This document shows, in pieces, positions 19,234 to 26,794 of a stretch of 64,000 nucleotides of DNA (its first letter is position 1; each line of letters starts with the position of its first letter). The position numbers and the translations under genes were made by a program. Source of the DNA: JBFYTX01 sp963739515 (lineage in GTDB: Bacteria; Chloroflexota; Dehalococcoidia; Dehalococcoidales; RBG-16-60-22). The DNA lies in the NCBI GenBank assembly GCA_963739515.1, contig CAVUAO010000003.1:1-64000 (forward strand), written 5' to 3'. The notes below the pieces were generated by a model. The model was not told the DNA's origin. It saw nothing but the letters and a program-made list of their open reading frames with translations, and did no database searches.

Positions 19234-19431
19234 CTAGCTTTTACCGGTATCTTTAGTAGCCCGGGAAATAAGCTCACCGGCCTTATCTTTAAACTGTCCC
19301 GCTTTCTCTTTCAAGATAGCCCGGGTCTCTTTGCCGGCTTTGGGGGCATAAAGAAAACCAATGGCCACGCCGGCAACCGCGCCAATAATAAAGCCGATAA
19401 GGAAACTGCTGCCACCCTCTTTTTCCGCCAT
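19234..19431 (-). CDS. YtxH-domain small membrane protein
   Basis: This 65-residue protein has one N-terminal transmembrane helix (F-L-I-G-F-I-I-G-A-V-A-G-V-A-I-G-F-L) followed at once by Y-A-P-K-A-G-K-E-T-R, the family signature, and a helical basic tail K-E-K-A-G-Q-F-K-D-K-A-G-E. YtxH-type proteins are often linked to general stress responses in Gram-positive bacteria, but the molecular role is unknown. It starts one base after the stop of the gene upstream, so the two are an operon. Confidence 0.8.
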   Translation of the reverse strand: MAEKEGGSSFLIGFIIGAVAGVAIGFLYAPKAGKETRAILKEKAGQFKDKAGELISRATKDTGKS

Positions 19432-19432
19432 G

Positions 19433-19714
19433 TTAATCTTCCTCCTCTTCTCTCCTGAAAAATCGATTGACCAGGCCGATAGCCTGGCGGCAGCCCTGAA
19501 CGAAAGTGATGACCTGCGCCACAGGCCCGGCCATTTCCGTCTCCATAGTGGAAGTAATTTTAGCTACCATACCGGCGGTTTTCTTCATAGAATCGAGGAC
19601 AGGCCTCACGCGCCGATAAAATAAACAGGCCAGCACCGTCAGAATAATCAGCGCCGCCGTCGCGCCCAGACAGAAGATACATATCGTCAGGTCACGAAAC
19701 CACTCAATATCCAT
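19433..19714 (-). CDS. DUF948-like single-pass membrane protein
   Basis: Starting from ATG 19714 the protein is about 93 residues: a short head, one transmembrane helix (residues ~9-35, I-C-I-F-C-L-G-A-T-A-A-L-I-I-L-T-V), then R-R-V-R-P-V-L-D-S-M-K-K-T-A-G-M-V and a helical tail ending E-E-E-E-D. This resembles DUF948-type proteins, which commonly stand next to YtxH genes as here. An earlier in-frame start at 19729 is possible but adds only five residues. The function is unknown; a membrane-proximal coiled-coil role with the YtxH partner is inference. Confidence 0.6.
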   Translation of the reverse strand: MDIEWFRDLTICIFCLGATAALIILTVLACLFYRRVRPVLDSMKKTAGMVAKITSTMETEMAGPVAQVITFVQGCRQAIGLVNRFFRREEEED

Positions 19715-19806
19715 GGCCACTACCCCCATTTCTCAGAGTCAATATGCGCATTGTAACCCCGCGCAATGTTAAGTATCAAGTATCAAGAGTCAAGTGTCAA
19801 CGAATA

Positions 19807-20109
19807 CTAGACCTGGTAATCCACAACCTTACGGTCGAGGCGGAGATTGATAATATAATCGCCCACCTTAATATGTTCGGGGTGTTTCTGGTATTTCTTG
19901 AGGTCGGCGACACTATCGAATTCAGCACACAGGGCGATATCATAAGAATCGGCGGAATCGTTAAAATTAAAGCCGACTTCCAGAGTCTTCACTTCCTTGA
20001 TTTTCGATTTAAGACCCTCAAGCTGCGCCTTTATCTTTTCCGCGTTCTCCTTTTTGTTAGCGCCCTCGGCGAAGTCCTTGAGCTTCCACATGACGATATG
20101 TTTAATCAT
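19807..20109 (-). CDS. Dabb-family (stress-responsive alpha-beta barrel) protein
   Basis: This 100-residue protein begins M-I-K-H-I-V-M-W-K-L-K and continues with a helix of alternating charges, then V-G-F-N-F-N-D-S-A-D-S-Y-D-I-A-L. It ends Y-Q-K-H-P-E-H and a short strand. These are the landmarks of the dimeric ferredoxin-like Dabb fold. The family is broad and the substrate is unknown. Its ATG overlaps the stop of the DUF4342 gene (ATGA), so translation of the two is probably coupled. Confidence 0.85.
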   Translation of the reverse strand: MIKHIVMWKLKDFAEGANKKENAEKIKAQLEGLKSKIKEVKTLEVGFNFNDSADSYDIALCAEFDSVADLKKYQKHPEHIKVGDYIINLRLDRKVVDYQV

Positions 20110-20369
20110 GACTCTTTTTTCTCTTCTATCTTCTCAACTTCGATGGTACACTCGGTTACCAGGGCCGCGAAGGCGCCGACCGCCGCCAGGACCGGCGCGG
20201 CGACAATGCCTAAAGCCGCCACGGGCGCGCCGACGCTCAGAGGAATTTCGATGATCGTCCTGCCCTCGCGGATGAGGCGGACACGGCGGATATTGCCCTC
20301 GTGGATGAGCTGTCTGAGCTTTTGCACGACCTGGTCGCCGGAAACGGTAAATTTTTCAGTCTCAGCCAT
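20106..20369 (-). CDS. DUF4342 protein
   Basis: I place the start at ATG 20369 because gggagg lies five bases upstream; a GTG at 20375 is less well placed. The protein of about 87 residues begins M-A-E-T-E-K-F-T-V-S-G-D-Q-V-V. It has an N-terminal helical UBA-like part and I-R-R-V-R-L-I-R-E-G-R-T-I-I-E-I-P, then a hydrophobic A/V/G-rich helix (A-L-G-I-V-A-A-P-V-L-A-A-V-G) and an acidic tail. This matches DUF4342, whose function is unknown. A good promoter (TTGACA, TAATAT) lies upstream, divergent from the CBS-protein promoter. Confidence 0.8.
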   Translation of the reverse strand: MAETEKFTVSGDQVVQKLRQLIHEGNIRRVRLIREGRTIIEIPLSVGAPVAALGIVAAPVLAAVGAFAALVTECTIEVEKIEEKKES

Positions 20370-20390
20370 AGACACCTCCCGACTAATTGC

Positions 20391-20420
20391 ATATTAGTGA
20401 AGCGCTCAGAGGTGTGTCAA
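20391..20420 (-). promoter_or_regulatory. Promoter of the DUF4342-Dabb operon
   Basis: On the minus strand TTGACA (20420-20415) and TAATAT (20396-20391) are 18 bp apart. The DUF4342 ATG is 22 bases beyond. Confidence 0.6.
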
Positions 20421-20449
20421 GTTTGAACGTCGCAATAGCCATTTTTCCA

Positions 20450-20478
20450 TTGACAAAAGGACAAACAAGGTTTATATT
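20450..20478 (+). promoter_or_regulatory. Promoter of the CBS-type membrane protein
   Basis: TTGACA at 20450-20455 and TATATT at 20473-20478 are spaced by 17 bp. It is back-to-back with the DUF4342 promoter; 29 bp separate the two -35 boxes, leaving room for a shared regulator. Confidence 0.65.
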
Positions 20479-20514
20479 TAAGTTCCTTGAAATATTTAGA
20501 GGCGGAGTCGAGAC

Positions 20515-21258
20515 ATGGCAGCAGCTAACGGCGAAGATAAACACCCATTTATGTCAAAACACCTGATTCTGGTACTGGCACTATTGGCCACGTTACTGAT
20601 TACGCTAATCCCCATTTTCGTGGTACTCAAAGGTACCGACCTCAAAGATACATTGGCACTTGCCTTCGGCACTTTCGGGGCGTGGATCGGGGCGGGCGCC
20701 GCGTACTTCTTCGGACGGGAGAATATGCGCACCGCCACAGACTCACTAATCAGAATGAGCGGGCACACACCGACAGAGATACTAGCCAAAACGACATTGC
20801 GGGAAATGAATCCAAGACAAATACCGGATAAATTTCATCTAGACGACAAAGTAAAAAAATTGAGCGAATGGTTTAAGAAAAACGTAGAAAATTATTTTGT
20901 GCTGATAGTCGATAAGGACGAAAAATACCAAAATACATTGAATGAAGAAGCCTTATACCGGTTCATCAATAACGAAACGGAGACGAACGCGAACAAGAAG
21001 TATAGTGAAATCAGAGACGCCTTCAATGATAAAAATATCCAAGATGTTATCGAATATATCAAATCGCAAAAGAAGAAGGAGCTGCAAACTCTGGTCGAAT
21101 ACGGTATACCTTTAAACGAAGACACCAAAGCCTCCGCCGCTAATGAAATTCTGGAAAATCAAAATAAAAAGCTAGCAATAGTCGTCGACGCACAAAATCA
21201 GCCTACGGGATTCATCACGACATCCGATATCAGGCGACTGCTGACCAGAGAGGGCTAA
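20515..21258 (+). CDS. Membrane protein with C-terminal CBS-like region
   Basis: The protein has two N-terminal transmembrane helices (about residues 15-40 and 45-65, the second rich in Gly/Ala) and then a cytoplasmic part of about 180 residues. The end, K-K-L-A-I-V-V-D-A-Q-N-Q-P-T-G-F-I-T-T-S-D, is a clear CBS half-motif. An earlier E-N-Y-F-V-L-I-V-D-K-D may be its partner half, with a long charged helical insert between. CBS pairs bind adenosine nucleotides and act as energy sensors, so a membrane-bound nucleotide sensor is plausible inference. The stop codon overlaps that of the convergent cinA-like gene. Confidence 0.6.
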   Translation: MAAANGEDKHPFMSKHLILVLALLATLLITLIPIFVVLKGTDLKDTLALAFGTFGAWIGAGAAYFFGRENMRTATDSLIRMSGHTPTEILAKTTLREMNPRQIPDKFHLDDKVKKLSEWFKKNVENYFVLIVDKDEKYQNTLNEEALYRFINNETETNANKKYSEIRDAFNDKNIQDVIEYIKSQKKKELQTLVEYGIPLNEDTKASAANEILENQNKKLAIVVDAQNQPTGFITTSDIRRLLTREG

Positions 21259-21755
21259 AGAAGCGAAACCAGATATTCCTTGAGCCAGGTCAAAGCGGCG
21301 ACGGCGGCGCTCATCTTATTCTCAGCGCGGTCGCCGTGAAACTCATACTTACGATTGAAGGCGCCGCCGCGATGCGCCAGGCCGAGATAGAAAAGCCCCA
21401 CCGGCTTGCCCTGAGCCGCGCCACCGGGTCCGGCGATACCGGTATCCGCCAGGCAGATATCCACATCCAGCTTCTTACGACCGCCAGCGGCCATTTCCTC
21501 GGCGACCTGCGGGCTCACCGAGCCGTATTTTTTAAGCGTGGCGGCACTAACGCCAATGACTTTAGTCTTAATCTCGTTGCTGTAGGCGACGACCGACCCC
21601 TTAAAATAGTCTGAGCTGCCGGGCACGCCGGTGATAAGGTGAGAAATCAACCCGCCGGTGGCCGATTCCACCGCGCCGAGGGTCAGCCCCTGATGCCGCA
21701 GTAAATCCCCGATTTCCCAGGCAATATCAGCCATAAACGATGCACCTTTCTTCAT
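21255..21755 (-). CDS. pncC: CinA-family nicotinamide-nucleotide amidohydrolase
   Basis: This is a stand-alone C-terminal CinA domain of about 166 residues. It shows the family landmarks G-A-V-E-S-A-T-G-G-L-I, V-V-A-Y-S-N-E-I-K, Y-G-S-V-S-P-Q-V-A-E-E-M and A-D-T-G-I-A-G-P-G-G. Enzymes of this type deamidate nicotinamide mononucleotide in pyridine-nucleotide salvage. The ATG overlaps the TGA of the MBL gene (ATGA), so the two are translationally coupled. A second in-frame ATG at 21734 could also be used. Confidence 0.85.
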   Translation of the reverse strand: MKKGASFMADIAWEIGDLLRHQGLTLGAVESATGGLISHLITGVPGSSDYFKGSVVAYSNEIKTKVIGVSAATLKKYGSVSPQVAEEMAAGGRKKLDVDICLADTGIAGPGGAAQGKPVGLFYLGLAHRGGAFNRKYEFHGDRAENKMSAAVAALTWLKEYLVSLL

Positions 21756-22414
21756 AACCAGGGGAGGACATTACGCCGGATAAAATCGAAGTTATCCGCC
21801 ACCCTATCAGAGCCAGTGACGATACCCATGTGGCCGGGCAGGAGATACTCGACATCAAGCAGGGACAGGGACTCGATGGACTTTCGCAACTGGTCGCCAT
21901 CGCCGCCGGGGAGGTCAACGCGGCCGGTGTTCGCCTCGAAAAGGACATCGCCGCAGACCAGGACTTTGGCCGCCCTATCGTAAAAGCAGACGCAGTCCGG
22001 CGAGTGACCCGGCGAAGGAATCATTTCCAGTTTGATGCCGCCGCTCTGCAACCCGCCGGCGTCCAGGAGATAGTCCTCGGTAAATCCCAGCGGCTCGATG
22101 CCGAAAAGTCGGGCGCCATCGACGACGACCAATTGATAGTTCTGTTTCTGGACGGGGTGAAGGGCGATTTTCGCCCCAGAGAGCTTTTTAAAAGCCTCAT
22201 TGGCGCCGCAATGGTCGATGTGCAGGTGCGTATTAACGATAGTACCGATATCCGCGGGGTCGAGGCCGTCATCGCGCAGACCGTCTATCCTGGCGTCCAG
22301 AAACTCGATGCTACCGGGGTCGATAATGATGCCGGGCTTGCCGGCGATAACATAGGTATTGCAGTCCAGCATGCCCTGTTCCGGGTACAGGTATAGATTA
22401 TTTATCAATTTCAT
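21752..22414 (-). CDS. MBL-fold metallo-hydrolase
   Basis: This 220-residue metallo-beta-lactamase fold protein carries the zinc motif T-H-L-H-I-D-H-C-G at about residues 62-70, a G-H-S-P-D loop with the next His, a metal-bridging Asp in V-L-V-C-G-D-V-L, and a final L-P-G-H-M-G. The architecture resembles glyoxalase II-like or other small hydrolases. The substrate cannot be assigned. It is transcribed with the pncC-like gene. Confidence 0.85.
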   Translation of the reverse strand: MKLINNLYLYPEQGMLDCNTYVIAGKPGIIIDPGSIEFLDARIDGLRDDGLDPADIGTIVNTHLHIDHCGANEAFKKLSGAKIALHPVQKQNYQLVVVDGARLFGIEPLGFTEDYLLDAGGLQSGGIKLEMIPSPGHSPDCVCFYDRAAKVLVCGDVLFEANTGRVDLPGGDGDQLRKSIESLSLLDVEYLLPGHMGIVTGSDRVADNFDFIRRNVLPWL

Positions 22415-22501
22415 GCTATATTATCTCCAAAGCAATCAAATACCATCAGACAATTATATAATAATAAAAGCCGGAGAATAAACCGACAAGGAGGCCAACA
22501 C

Positions 22502-22696
22502 ATGGGACTAATCGGGGCAATCCTGGGAGGCATCGGCGCAATCGCCGCTGCGATTGGCGTAATCGTCATCCTGGAAGTATCCGATACGCCCATCCTCAGC
22601 GATAAACTCACGTGGGGGTTCTGGTTCGCGGTATCGGTGATACTGTTCCTGGCGGCGATAAGCTTCCTGCTGGGACGCGGACAGAACCGCGACTAG
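22502..22696 (+). CDS. Small two-helix membrane protein
   Basis: This 64-residue protein starts at ATG behind an aaggaggcc ribosome site. It has two hydrophobic helices: an N-terminal Gly/Ala/Ile-rich one (I-G-A-I-L-G-G-I-G-A-I-A) and a second, W-F-A-V-S-V-I-L-F-L-A-A-I-S-F-L-L. The loop between contains D-T-P-I-L-S-D-K-L-T. I do not recognise a family. It lies 25 bp upstream of the DUF167 gene and is probably co-transcribed. Confidence 0.6.
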   Translation: MGLIGAILGGIGAIAAAIGVIVILEVSDTPILSDKLTWGFWFAVSVILFLAAISFLLGRGQNRD

Positions 22697-22721
22697 CCGA
22701 CGCAAACTCCACGGAGAAAGA

Positions 22722-23033
22722 TTGACCGAAAAAAGTCGGTCCGGCCGCCGATGGCTGATGGTAAAGGTGTTTCCCAGCGCGGGCCGTAACGAAATAACGG
22801 GCTGGCGCGACGGGGTGCTCCAGGTCAAAATAGCCGCGCCGCCGGAAAAGGGCAAAGCCAACCGGGAACTTACCGATTTCCTGAGCGGGGAGCTGGGGGT
22901 AAAGAAGTCCGCCGTGGCTATCGTGAAGGGGCAGGCGGGCCGCAATAAAAGCATCACCGTTGAAGGGATGAGCCGTGAAGAGATAATAAATAAGCTCAAA
23001 AACCAAAGCTCAAAAGTTAAAACCAGAGGTTAA
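22722..23033 (+). CDS. DUF167 (YggU-like) protein
   Basis: The start is TTG at 22722, behind an acggagaaa ribosome site. The protein of about 103 residues has K-V-F-P-S-A-G-R-N-E-I, W-R-D-G-V-L-Q-V-K-I-A-A-P-P-E-K-G-K-A-N, and V-A-I-V-K-G-Q-A-G-R-N-K, the standard landmarks of this small alpha/beta family. The biochemical function is unknown. A basic C-terminal tail of about 12 residues extends beyond the domain, towards a terminator and repeats. Confidence 0.8.
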   Translation: MTEKSRSGRRWLMVKVFPSAGRNEITGWRDGVLQVKIAAPPEKGKANRELTDFLSGELGVKKSAVAIVKGQAGRNKSITVEGMSREEIINKLKNQSSKVKTRG

Positions 23034-23039
23034 AAGTCA

Positions 23040-23152
23040 AAACTGTCACCATTCGACAGACTCGGGATGAGCGGGTGAGATTGCTTCGTCACTACGTTCC
23101 TCGCAATGACAATGCCTGAAGGGAAAATCCTTCGACAAGCTCAGGATAAACG
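23040..23152 (+). repeat. Dispersed repeat copies (ttcgacag.. and gcaatgacaa types)
   Basis: Two diverged ttcgaca-ctcggga / ttcgacaagctcagga copies (near 23053 and 23130) flank gattgcttcgtcactacg and ctcgcaatgacaa. The same two sequence types also adjoin each other at 6.8 kb and 52.3 kb. Confidence 0.5.
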
Positions 23153-23180
23153 AAGAGGGGGCTGACGCCCCCTCTTTTTA
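23153..23180. terminator. Bidirectional terminator between DUF167 and DUF4349 genes
   Basis: The stem aagagggggc / gccccctctt with a tga loop runs into ttttta on the plus strand. It lies between two convergent genes. The same hairpin is the second half of the window's paired-hairpin repeat, so it doubles as a repeat fragment. Confidence 0.65.
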
Positions 23181-23192
23181 TTTCTCTATTTA

Positions 23193-24332
23193 CTAGGCCT
23201 TCTTCTTCCTCTTACGCCACCAGGTGAAGTAGAGAATCAGCAGGATGGCAATCCACAGCGGGCTGAAATAACCCAGCCAGATAAACAGATTCACGAAGAA
23301 ATGTCCTAAAGCCACCAGCCCTTTCCAGGCGCTATTGGCGGTATTGCCCGCCTCCCAGGCGGCACTCACGGTAATATAGTCTTTTCTCGTAAAATCGGCG
23401 GTGTGCTCCTTATCGTCCTTGATATTCAGGGTAACGGTATAGATGCCGTTATCGCGATAGGCATGGACGGGATTAACCTCGGTGCTGGTCTGGTCATCGC
23501 CGAAATTCCACTCATAAGTATAAGGCGAAAAGCCGCCGCTGACGGTCGCCTCGAACTGGATGCCCTCGTTTTCCCGGGCGGTGCGGGAATACGCCACGAA
23601 CTCCACCGAAAGCTTGGACTGCTCCAGAGAGGCATCGATAGAAGACAGCGCGGCACTCTGCTCCAGGTACTGCATGCGGCCCTTGGTCTGCTCGATCTGT
23701 CCCCGGGTAGAGACCAACTGCTGCTGGACCTTCAGAATTTCTTCGACGGTACCGGCCTTGGTCATCAGCTCCAGCAACTGCGTTTCACTGGCCTCGAGGT
23801 TGCGCAGCTGGGCATCAAGGTCGACATACTCCTCGGTCACGTCCTGGCCGGAGGTCGATTCCGACTTAACGTCGACGGACAGGTCGCGCAGGGCCTGCAG
23901 GGCTTCATTAAAGCGGGCGGAGTCCACCCGGAAACTGATGCTGGCGAACAGACGGTTCTGGTCCTGGCCCACATTGGAATTGACCACATAGCCGCCGAAA
24001 GAATTGGCGAGATCGCCGATCCGGGCGAGGGAATCGGAGACGTCATCCACGACCAGCGCCAGATAAGCCGAACGGATGACCATACGCCCGGGGATAGAAA
24101 CATCGCCAAAATAAACATCACCTGTCGCATGGGGAACAGACAAGGTAAATTGAGGAGGATTCGTGGTCCTCGGGGTAGCGGTGGGACTAGGCACGGGGGT
24201 TTTCACCCCCGAACCGGCAGAACCGGGCACCTCATTATAATACGGCGGAGATGGCGTGGATACCGCCTTACCACAGGCGACCGCGGCCAACAGGAGGACA
24301 AGCAGGAGTAAACCAAGTACCAGCTTTTTCAT
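23193..24332 (-). CDS. DUF4349 lipoprotein with a PKD-like domain
   Basis: The N-terminus is a lipoprotein signal (L-L-L-L-A-A-V-A-C, lipobox Cys at about residue 20), then a Pro/Thr-rich linker. Residues ~80-235 form the DUF4349 region: M-V-I-R-S-A-Y-L-A-L-V-V-D-D, a strand pair, and a coiled coil D-L-D-A-Q-L-R-N-L-E-A-S-E. Inserted after it is a PKD-like Ig domain (Y-T-Y-E-W-N-F-G-D-D-Q-T-S). A single C-terminal transmembrane helix with a basic end follows. The protein would be tethered outside the membrane at both ends. The function is unknown. The PKD-like insert between coiled coil and anchor is unusual for the family. Confidence 0.75.
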   Translation of the reverse strand: MKKLVLGLLLLVLLLAAVACGKAVSTPSPPYYNEVPGSAGSGVKTPVPSPTATPRTTNPPQFTLSVPHATGDVYFGDVSIPGRMVIRSAYLALVVDDVSDSLARIGDLANSFGGYVVNSNVGQDQNRLFASISFRVDSARFNEALQALRDLSVDVKSESTSGQDVTEEYVDLDAQLRNLEASETQLLELMTKAGTVEEILKVQQQLVSTRGQIEQTKGRMQYLEQSAALSSIDASLEQSKLSVEFVAYSRTARENEGIQFEATVSGGFSPYTYEWNFGDDQTSTEVNPVHAYRDNGIYTVTLNIKDDKEHTADFTRKDYITVSAAWEAGNTANSAWKGLVALGHFFVNLFIWLGYFSPLWIAILLILYFTWWRKRKKKA

Positions 24333-24434
24333 ATCAGCCCCCTTTAAAGAGAACCTTCCTGCTTATTATAACGCTAAAAGCAAGGAAAGGTTGGTATAAC
24401 GGTGGATATTTTTTGTTGGAGGAATAATGAAAAG

Positions 24435-24830
24435 TCAGCGGCTGATTATTTTCCGGACCAGGGCGCGCTTCTCTTTATAATCGTTAATGATTTTCCTGCC
24501 TTCATCGGTGAGGCGGGCATAACCGCCGCGGGCACCGCCGGTGGACTTCACGACGAGCGGCGCAGGCGCGAGCCGGTTCATCGCCTCAACCCAGAGCCAG
24601 GCGTTGCGGTAAGCCAGGTTCATCGACCGGGCAGCCGCGGATATCGAGCCAAGCTGGTCGATGCGCTCCAGAAGCGTAGCTCTCCCCCACCCCATAAAAA
24701 GCTTCCCGTCTTTTTCCAGCCAGACCTTGCTCCGCACCACAATGCCGGACTCCGGCGGGTGCCCGGAGCGAACCCCGTGCTTGATGCCGAATTCCGGAAT
24801 TTTATTCTCCGCGGGTCTATTTTCTGGCAT
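24435..24830 (-). CDS. ModE-like winged-helix regulator
   Basis: This 131-residue protein has the N-terminal DNA-binding domain of ModE/LysR-like regulators: L-L-E-R-I-D-Q-L-G-S-I-S-A-A-A-R-S-M-N and A-Y-R-N-A-W-L-W-V-E. These are followed by the wing G-G-A-R-G-G-Y-A-R-L-T. It lacks the molybdate-binding C-terminal (MOP) domains. A separate Mop protein is encoded at 41.1 kb, and Mo-cofactor genes at 36.2-38.8 kb. Control of molybdenum genes is therefore plausible, but it is inference because the regulator is 12-17 kb away. The first ~35 residues are poorly structured and the true start may lie further in. Confidence 0.75.
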   Translation of the reverse strand: MPENRPAENKIPEFGIKHGVRSGHPPESGIVVRSKVWLEKDGKLFMGWGRATLLERIDQLGSISAAARSMNLAYRNAWLWVEAMNRLAPAPLVVKSTGGARGGYARLTDEGRKIINDYKEKRALVRKIISR

Positions 24831-24945
24831 GCCGAGAAGCCCCCCGATTTCCTATGTTATCAGCAATATAGCACTCCGTCAAATAAAGCTAACGGCGGCG
24901 GCTTTTTCCGAACCCGGCACGGTTTTTATAGCCAGAAAGGCACTA

Positions 24946-24983
24946 TTGTGATTTTTTTGTGACTTTTTTGCCGCATTTTGTGA
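24946..24983 (+). promoter_or_regulatory. Three phased TTGTGA direct repeats
   Basis: TTGTGA occurs at 24946, 24957 and 24978, that is with spacings of 11 and 21 bp, one and two helical turns. They lie upstream of a TTGACT (24992-24997) and the small HTH gene. The arrangement suggests a protein binding repeatedly to one face of the DNA. Confidence 0.45.
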
Positions 24984-25092
24984 TGTATTTTGACTACAGG
25001 TTATCCTATTATATGAATGATACGCAGACTTCGTAAAAAACACATCAAATACACAGGGCAGCACAACTGCAAAATAGAAAAGGAGCACGTTT

Positions 25093-25320
25093 TTGCCGAG
25101 AAGAAACCAGCGCCAGAACGTCCGGCTCACGTCACGGGACATCGCCGACTACTGCCAGGTGAGCAAGAGCACGGTGCTCGAATGGATTAAAAGCAATCGG
25201 CTAAAAGCCTTCCGACTTCCCAGCGGCCATTACCGCATCGACAAGAAAGACTTTAGAGAATTCCTGGAAAAATGGGACATGCCCATCAACACCTGGCTGT
25301 TCGGCGAAAAAAACGAATGA
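25093..25320 (+). CDS. Small helix-turn-helix (excisionase/MerR-like) DNA-binding protein
   Basis: The start is TTG at 25093 behind aaaaggagc. This 75-residue protein has T-S-R-D-I-A-D-Y-C-Q-V-S-K-S-T-V-L-E-W-I followed by K-A-F-R-L-P-S-G-H-Y-R-I, the helix and wing of HTH_17/BldC-type proteins. Such proteins act as excisionases or small regulators. A short C-terminal tail (W-L-F-G-E-K-N-E) is added. No integrase is nearby, so a regulatory role is more likely. It probably shares a message with the following 93-residue gene, and phased repeats upstream may be its own or another regulator's sites. Confidence 0.7.
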   Translation: MPRRNQRQNVRLTSRDIADYCQVSKSTVLEWIKSNRLKAFRLPSGHYRIDKKDFREFLEKWDMPINTWLFGEKNE

Positions 25321-25394
25321 GGAGATAAAAATAGCGAAATCGGTCGCGGTATCTCGACTGTCGTCTTCTTTACCCGATAAAGGAGAACCAGTAA

Positions 25395-25676
25395 GTGAAG
25401 AGTTCGAACGCAAATGAAAGCCTGAGCCCAACCCGAAGCCCCAATCCATCGTATAACAGCCGGATGGAAGCCATCGCCTGCGGGGTGCAAGCCCGCCTCG
25501 AAGAAAGAACGGGATATTCAAGAAAGATAACCGATGAGACGGTCGATATCGCCAGGACGCTGGGGGTGGCGGACCGAGAAATCGTAAGATGGGTGAACCA
25601 GCGCCAGAGCCAGCTGGCTGACACCGAGGAAAAAATCCGGGGAATCAAGTCCATCGTTTACCGGGCCGGGCAATAA
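25395..25676 (+). CDS. Hypothetical protein, partner of the HTH gene
   Basis: The start GTG at 25395 follows ataaaggag. The first ~25 residues are Ser/Pro/Asn-rich and unstructured. The rest is predicted helical: R-M-E-A-I-A-C-G-V-Q-A-R-L-E-E-R, then D-I-A-R-T-L-G-V-A-D-R-E-I-V-R-W, which looks like a second helix-turn-helix. I do not recognise the family. It lies 75 bp after the HTH gene and may act with it. Confidence 0.5.
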   Translation: MKSSNANESLSPTRSPNPSYNSRMEAIACGVQARLEERTGYSRKITDETVDIARTLGVADREIVRWVNQRQSQLADTEEKIRGIKSIVYRAGQ

Positions 25677-25789
25677 TCGAAAAATAATCCAATTTTAAAC
25701 GCATTTTTATCTTTATAGTCTTTTAGACTATCTTGCGGCGATTATCTCCTTATTATTTTCACATTCATCTTGATAACCTCACCATCTCA

Positions 25790-25988
25790 ACCTCACCCCC
25801 TTAATCCCCCTCTCAAACTGTTTTATAGTCAATAATGCGCTATTTTTTTTGTTTGAGAGGGGGAGGAATGGAAAGAGGGGCTAACGCCCCTCTTAAACAC
25901 CCCTATGAAATACAGGAGAGGGGGAAATGGAAAGAGGGGCTGACGCCCTTCAGGGTGAGCCCTCAGGATGAACCCCTCTTAAACTCCT
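25790..25988 (+). repeat. Paired-hairpin repeat, nearly two copies
   Basis: cctcacccccttaatccc leads into ccccctctcaaac, a ~33-base AT-rich loop, and gtttgagaggggg. Then come gaggggctaacgcccctc and ttaaacacccc, then a partial second copy (aggagagggggaaa, gaggggctgacgccc, cctcttaaac). The stem core is CTCAAAC/GTTTGAG. Between the HTH partner gene and the SDR gene nothing else is supported. Confidence 0.65.
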
Positions 25989-26008
25989 CCGTATAAGTAA
26001 GAAAAAAA

Positions 26009-26746
26009 TTATGATGTGCCCAGCTGGATGAGCTGTCCGACCATATAACTGCACCGGTCAGAGGCCAGGAAAGCCACTACCGGCGCGACATCGGCCGGCT
26101 CGCAGAGACGATGGAGGACGGAAGCCCGTTTTTCCCCTTCGAGCATTTCTTTCGGGGCGCGGTAGACAAGGCCGGTCTTGCCCAGTCCGGGCCCCACAGC
26201 ATTAACGATAACGCCGTACTGCGCCACTTCCCGGGCCAGAGCCTTGGTAAACTGGACGACGCCGCCCTTGGCGGCGCCATAGATGGAGATACCGGGAATG
26301 CCCTGCCCGCCTGAGGTATTGACGATGCGGCCGTACTTGCGGGCAATCATGTGGGGCAGGACGGCGCGGGCGACCCGCATCTGGCTATAGAGATTGGTCT
26401 TAATATCAAAGTCCCAGTCCTCTTCCGTCATCTCGATAAAGGGTCGAAGCAGGCTGCTGGCGCCGGCGTTATTTACCAGGATATCGATTTTGCCGAATTT
26501 CTTGATAGCTTTTTCGACCAGGGCAGCGACCTGTGCCGGTTCGGTCACATCGGCTTTTACCGCCAGGGCTTGCCGGCCCAGAGCCTTGATTTCCGCGGCG
26601 GTCTGCTTCGCTCCCTCCAGATTAATATCAGCGCAAACGACGTCACACCCTTCCTTAGCCAGCGTCAGGCAGATAGCTTTGCCGTAACCTATCTGGCTGC
26701 CCGCCCCAGTCACCAGAGCCACTTTATCTTTTAAAAACAGGTCCAT
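26009..26746 (-). CDS. SDR-family oxidoreductase
   Basis: An intact 245-residue classical short-chain dehydrogenase. It has V-T-G-A-G-S-Q-I-G-Y-G for NAD(P) binding, C-A-D-I-N after strand 2, and N-N-A-G-A-S-S. The catalytic Ser is in I-V-N-T-S-G-G-Q-G and the Tyr/Lys in Y-G-A-A-K. Asp at the end of strand 2 suggests preference for NAD (inference). The C-terminus V-G-Q-L-I-Q-L-G-T-S is close to that of 3-oxoacyl-ACP reductase-like enzymes, but without neighbours from fatty-acid synthesis the substrate is open. Confidence 0.85.
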   Translation of the reverse strand: MDLFLKDKVALVTGAGSQIGYGKAICLTLAKEGCDVVCADINLEGAKQTAAEIKALGRQALAVKADVTEPAQVAALVEKAIKKFGKIDILVNNAGASSLLRPFIEMTEEDWDFDIKTNLYSQMRVARAVLPHMIARKYGRIVNTSGGQGIPGISIYGAAKGGVVQFTKALAREVAQYGVIVNAVGPGLGKTGLVYRAPKEMLEGEKRASVLHRLCEPADVAPVVAFLASDRCSYMVGQLIQLGTS

Positions 26747-26794
26747 AAGATACCTCCCGTCGCGGCAAAATAGCGTTGTCCAAGAGAGTATAGA

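Noticed and set aside
25093..25320. Excisionase of a mobile element
   Set aside because: No integrase or attachment repeats are visible nearby; a regulator is the simpler reading.
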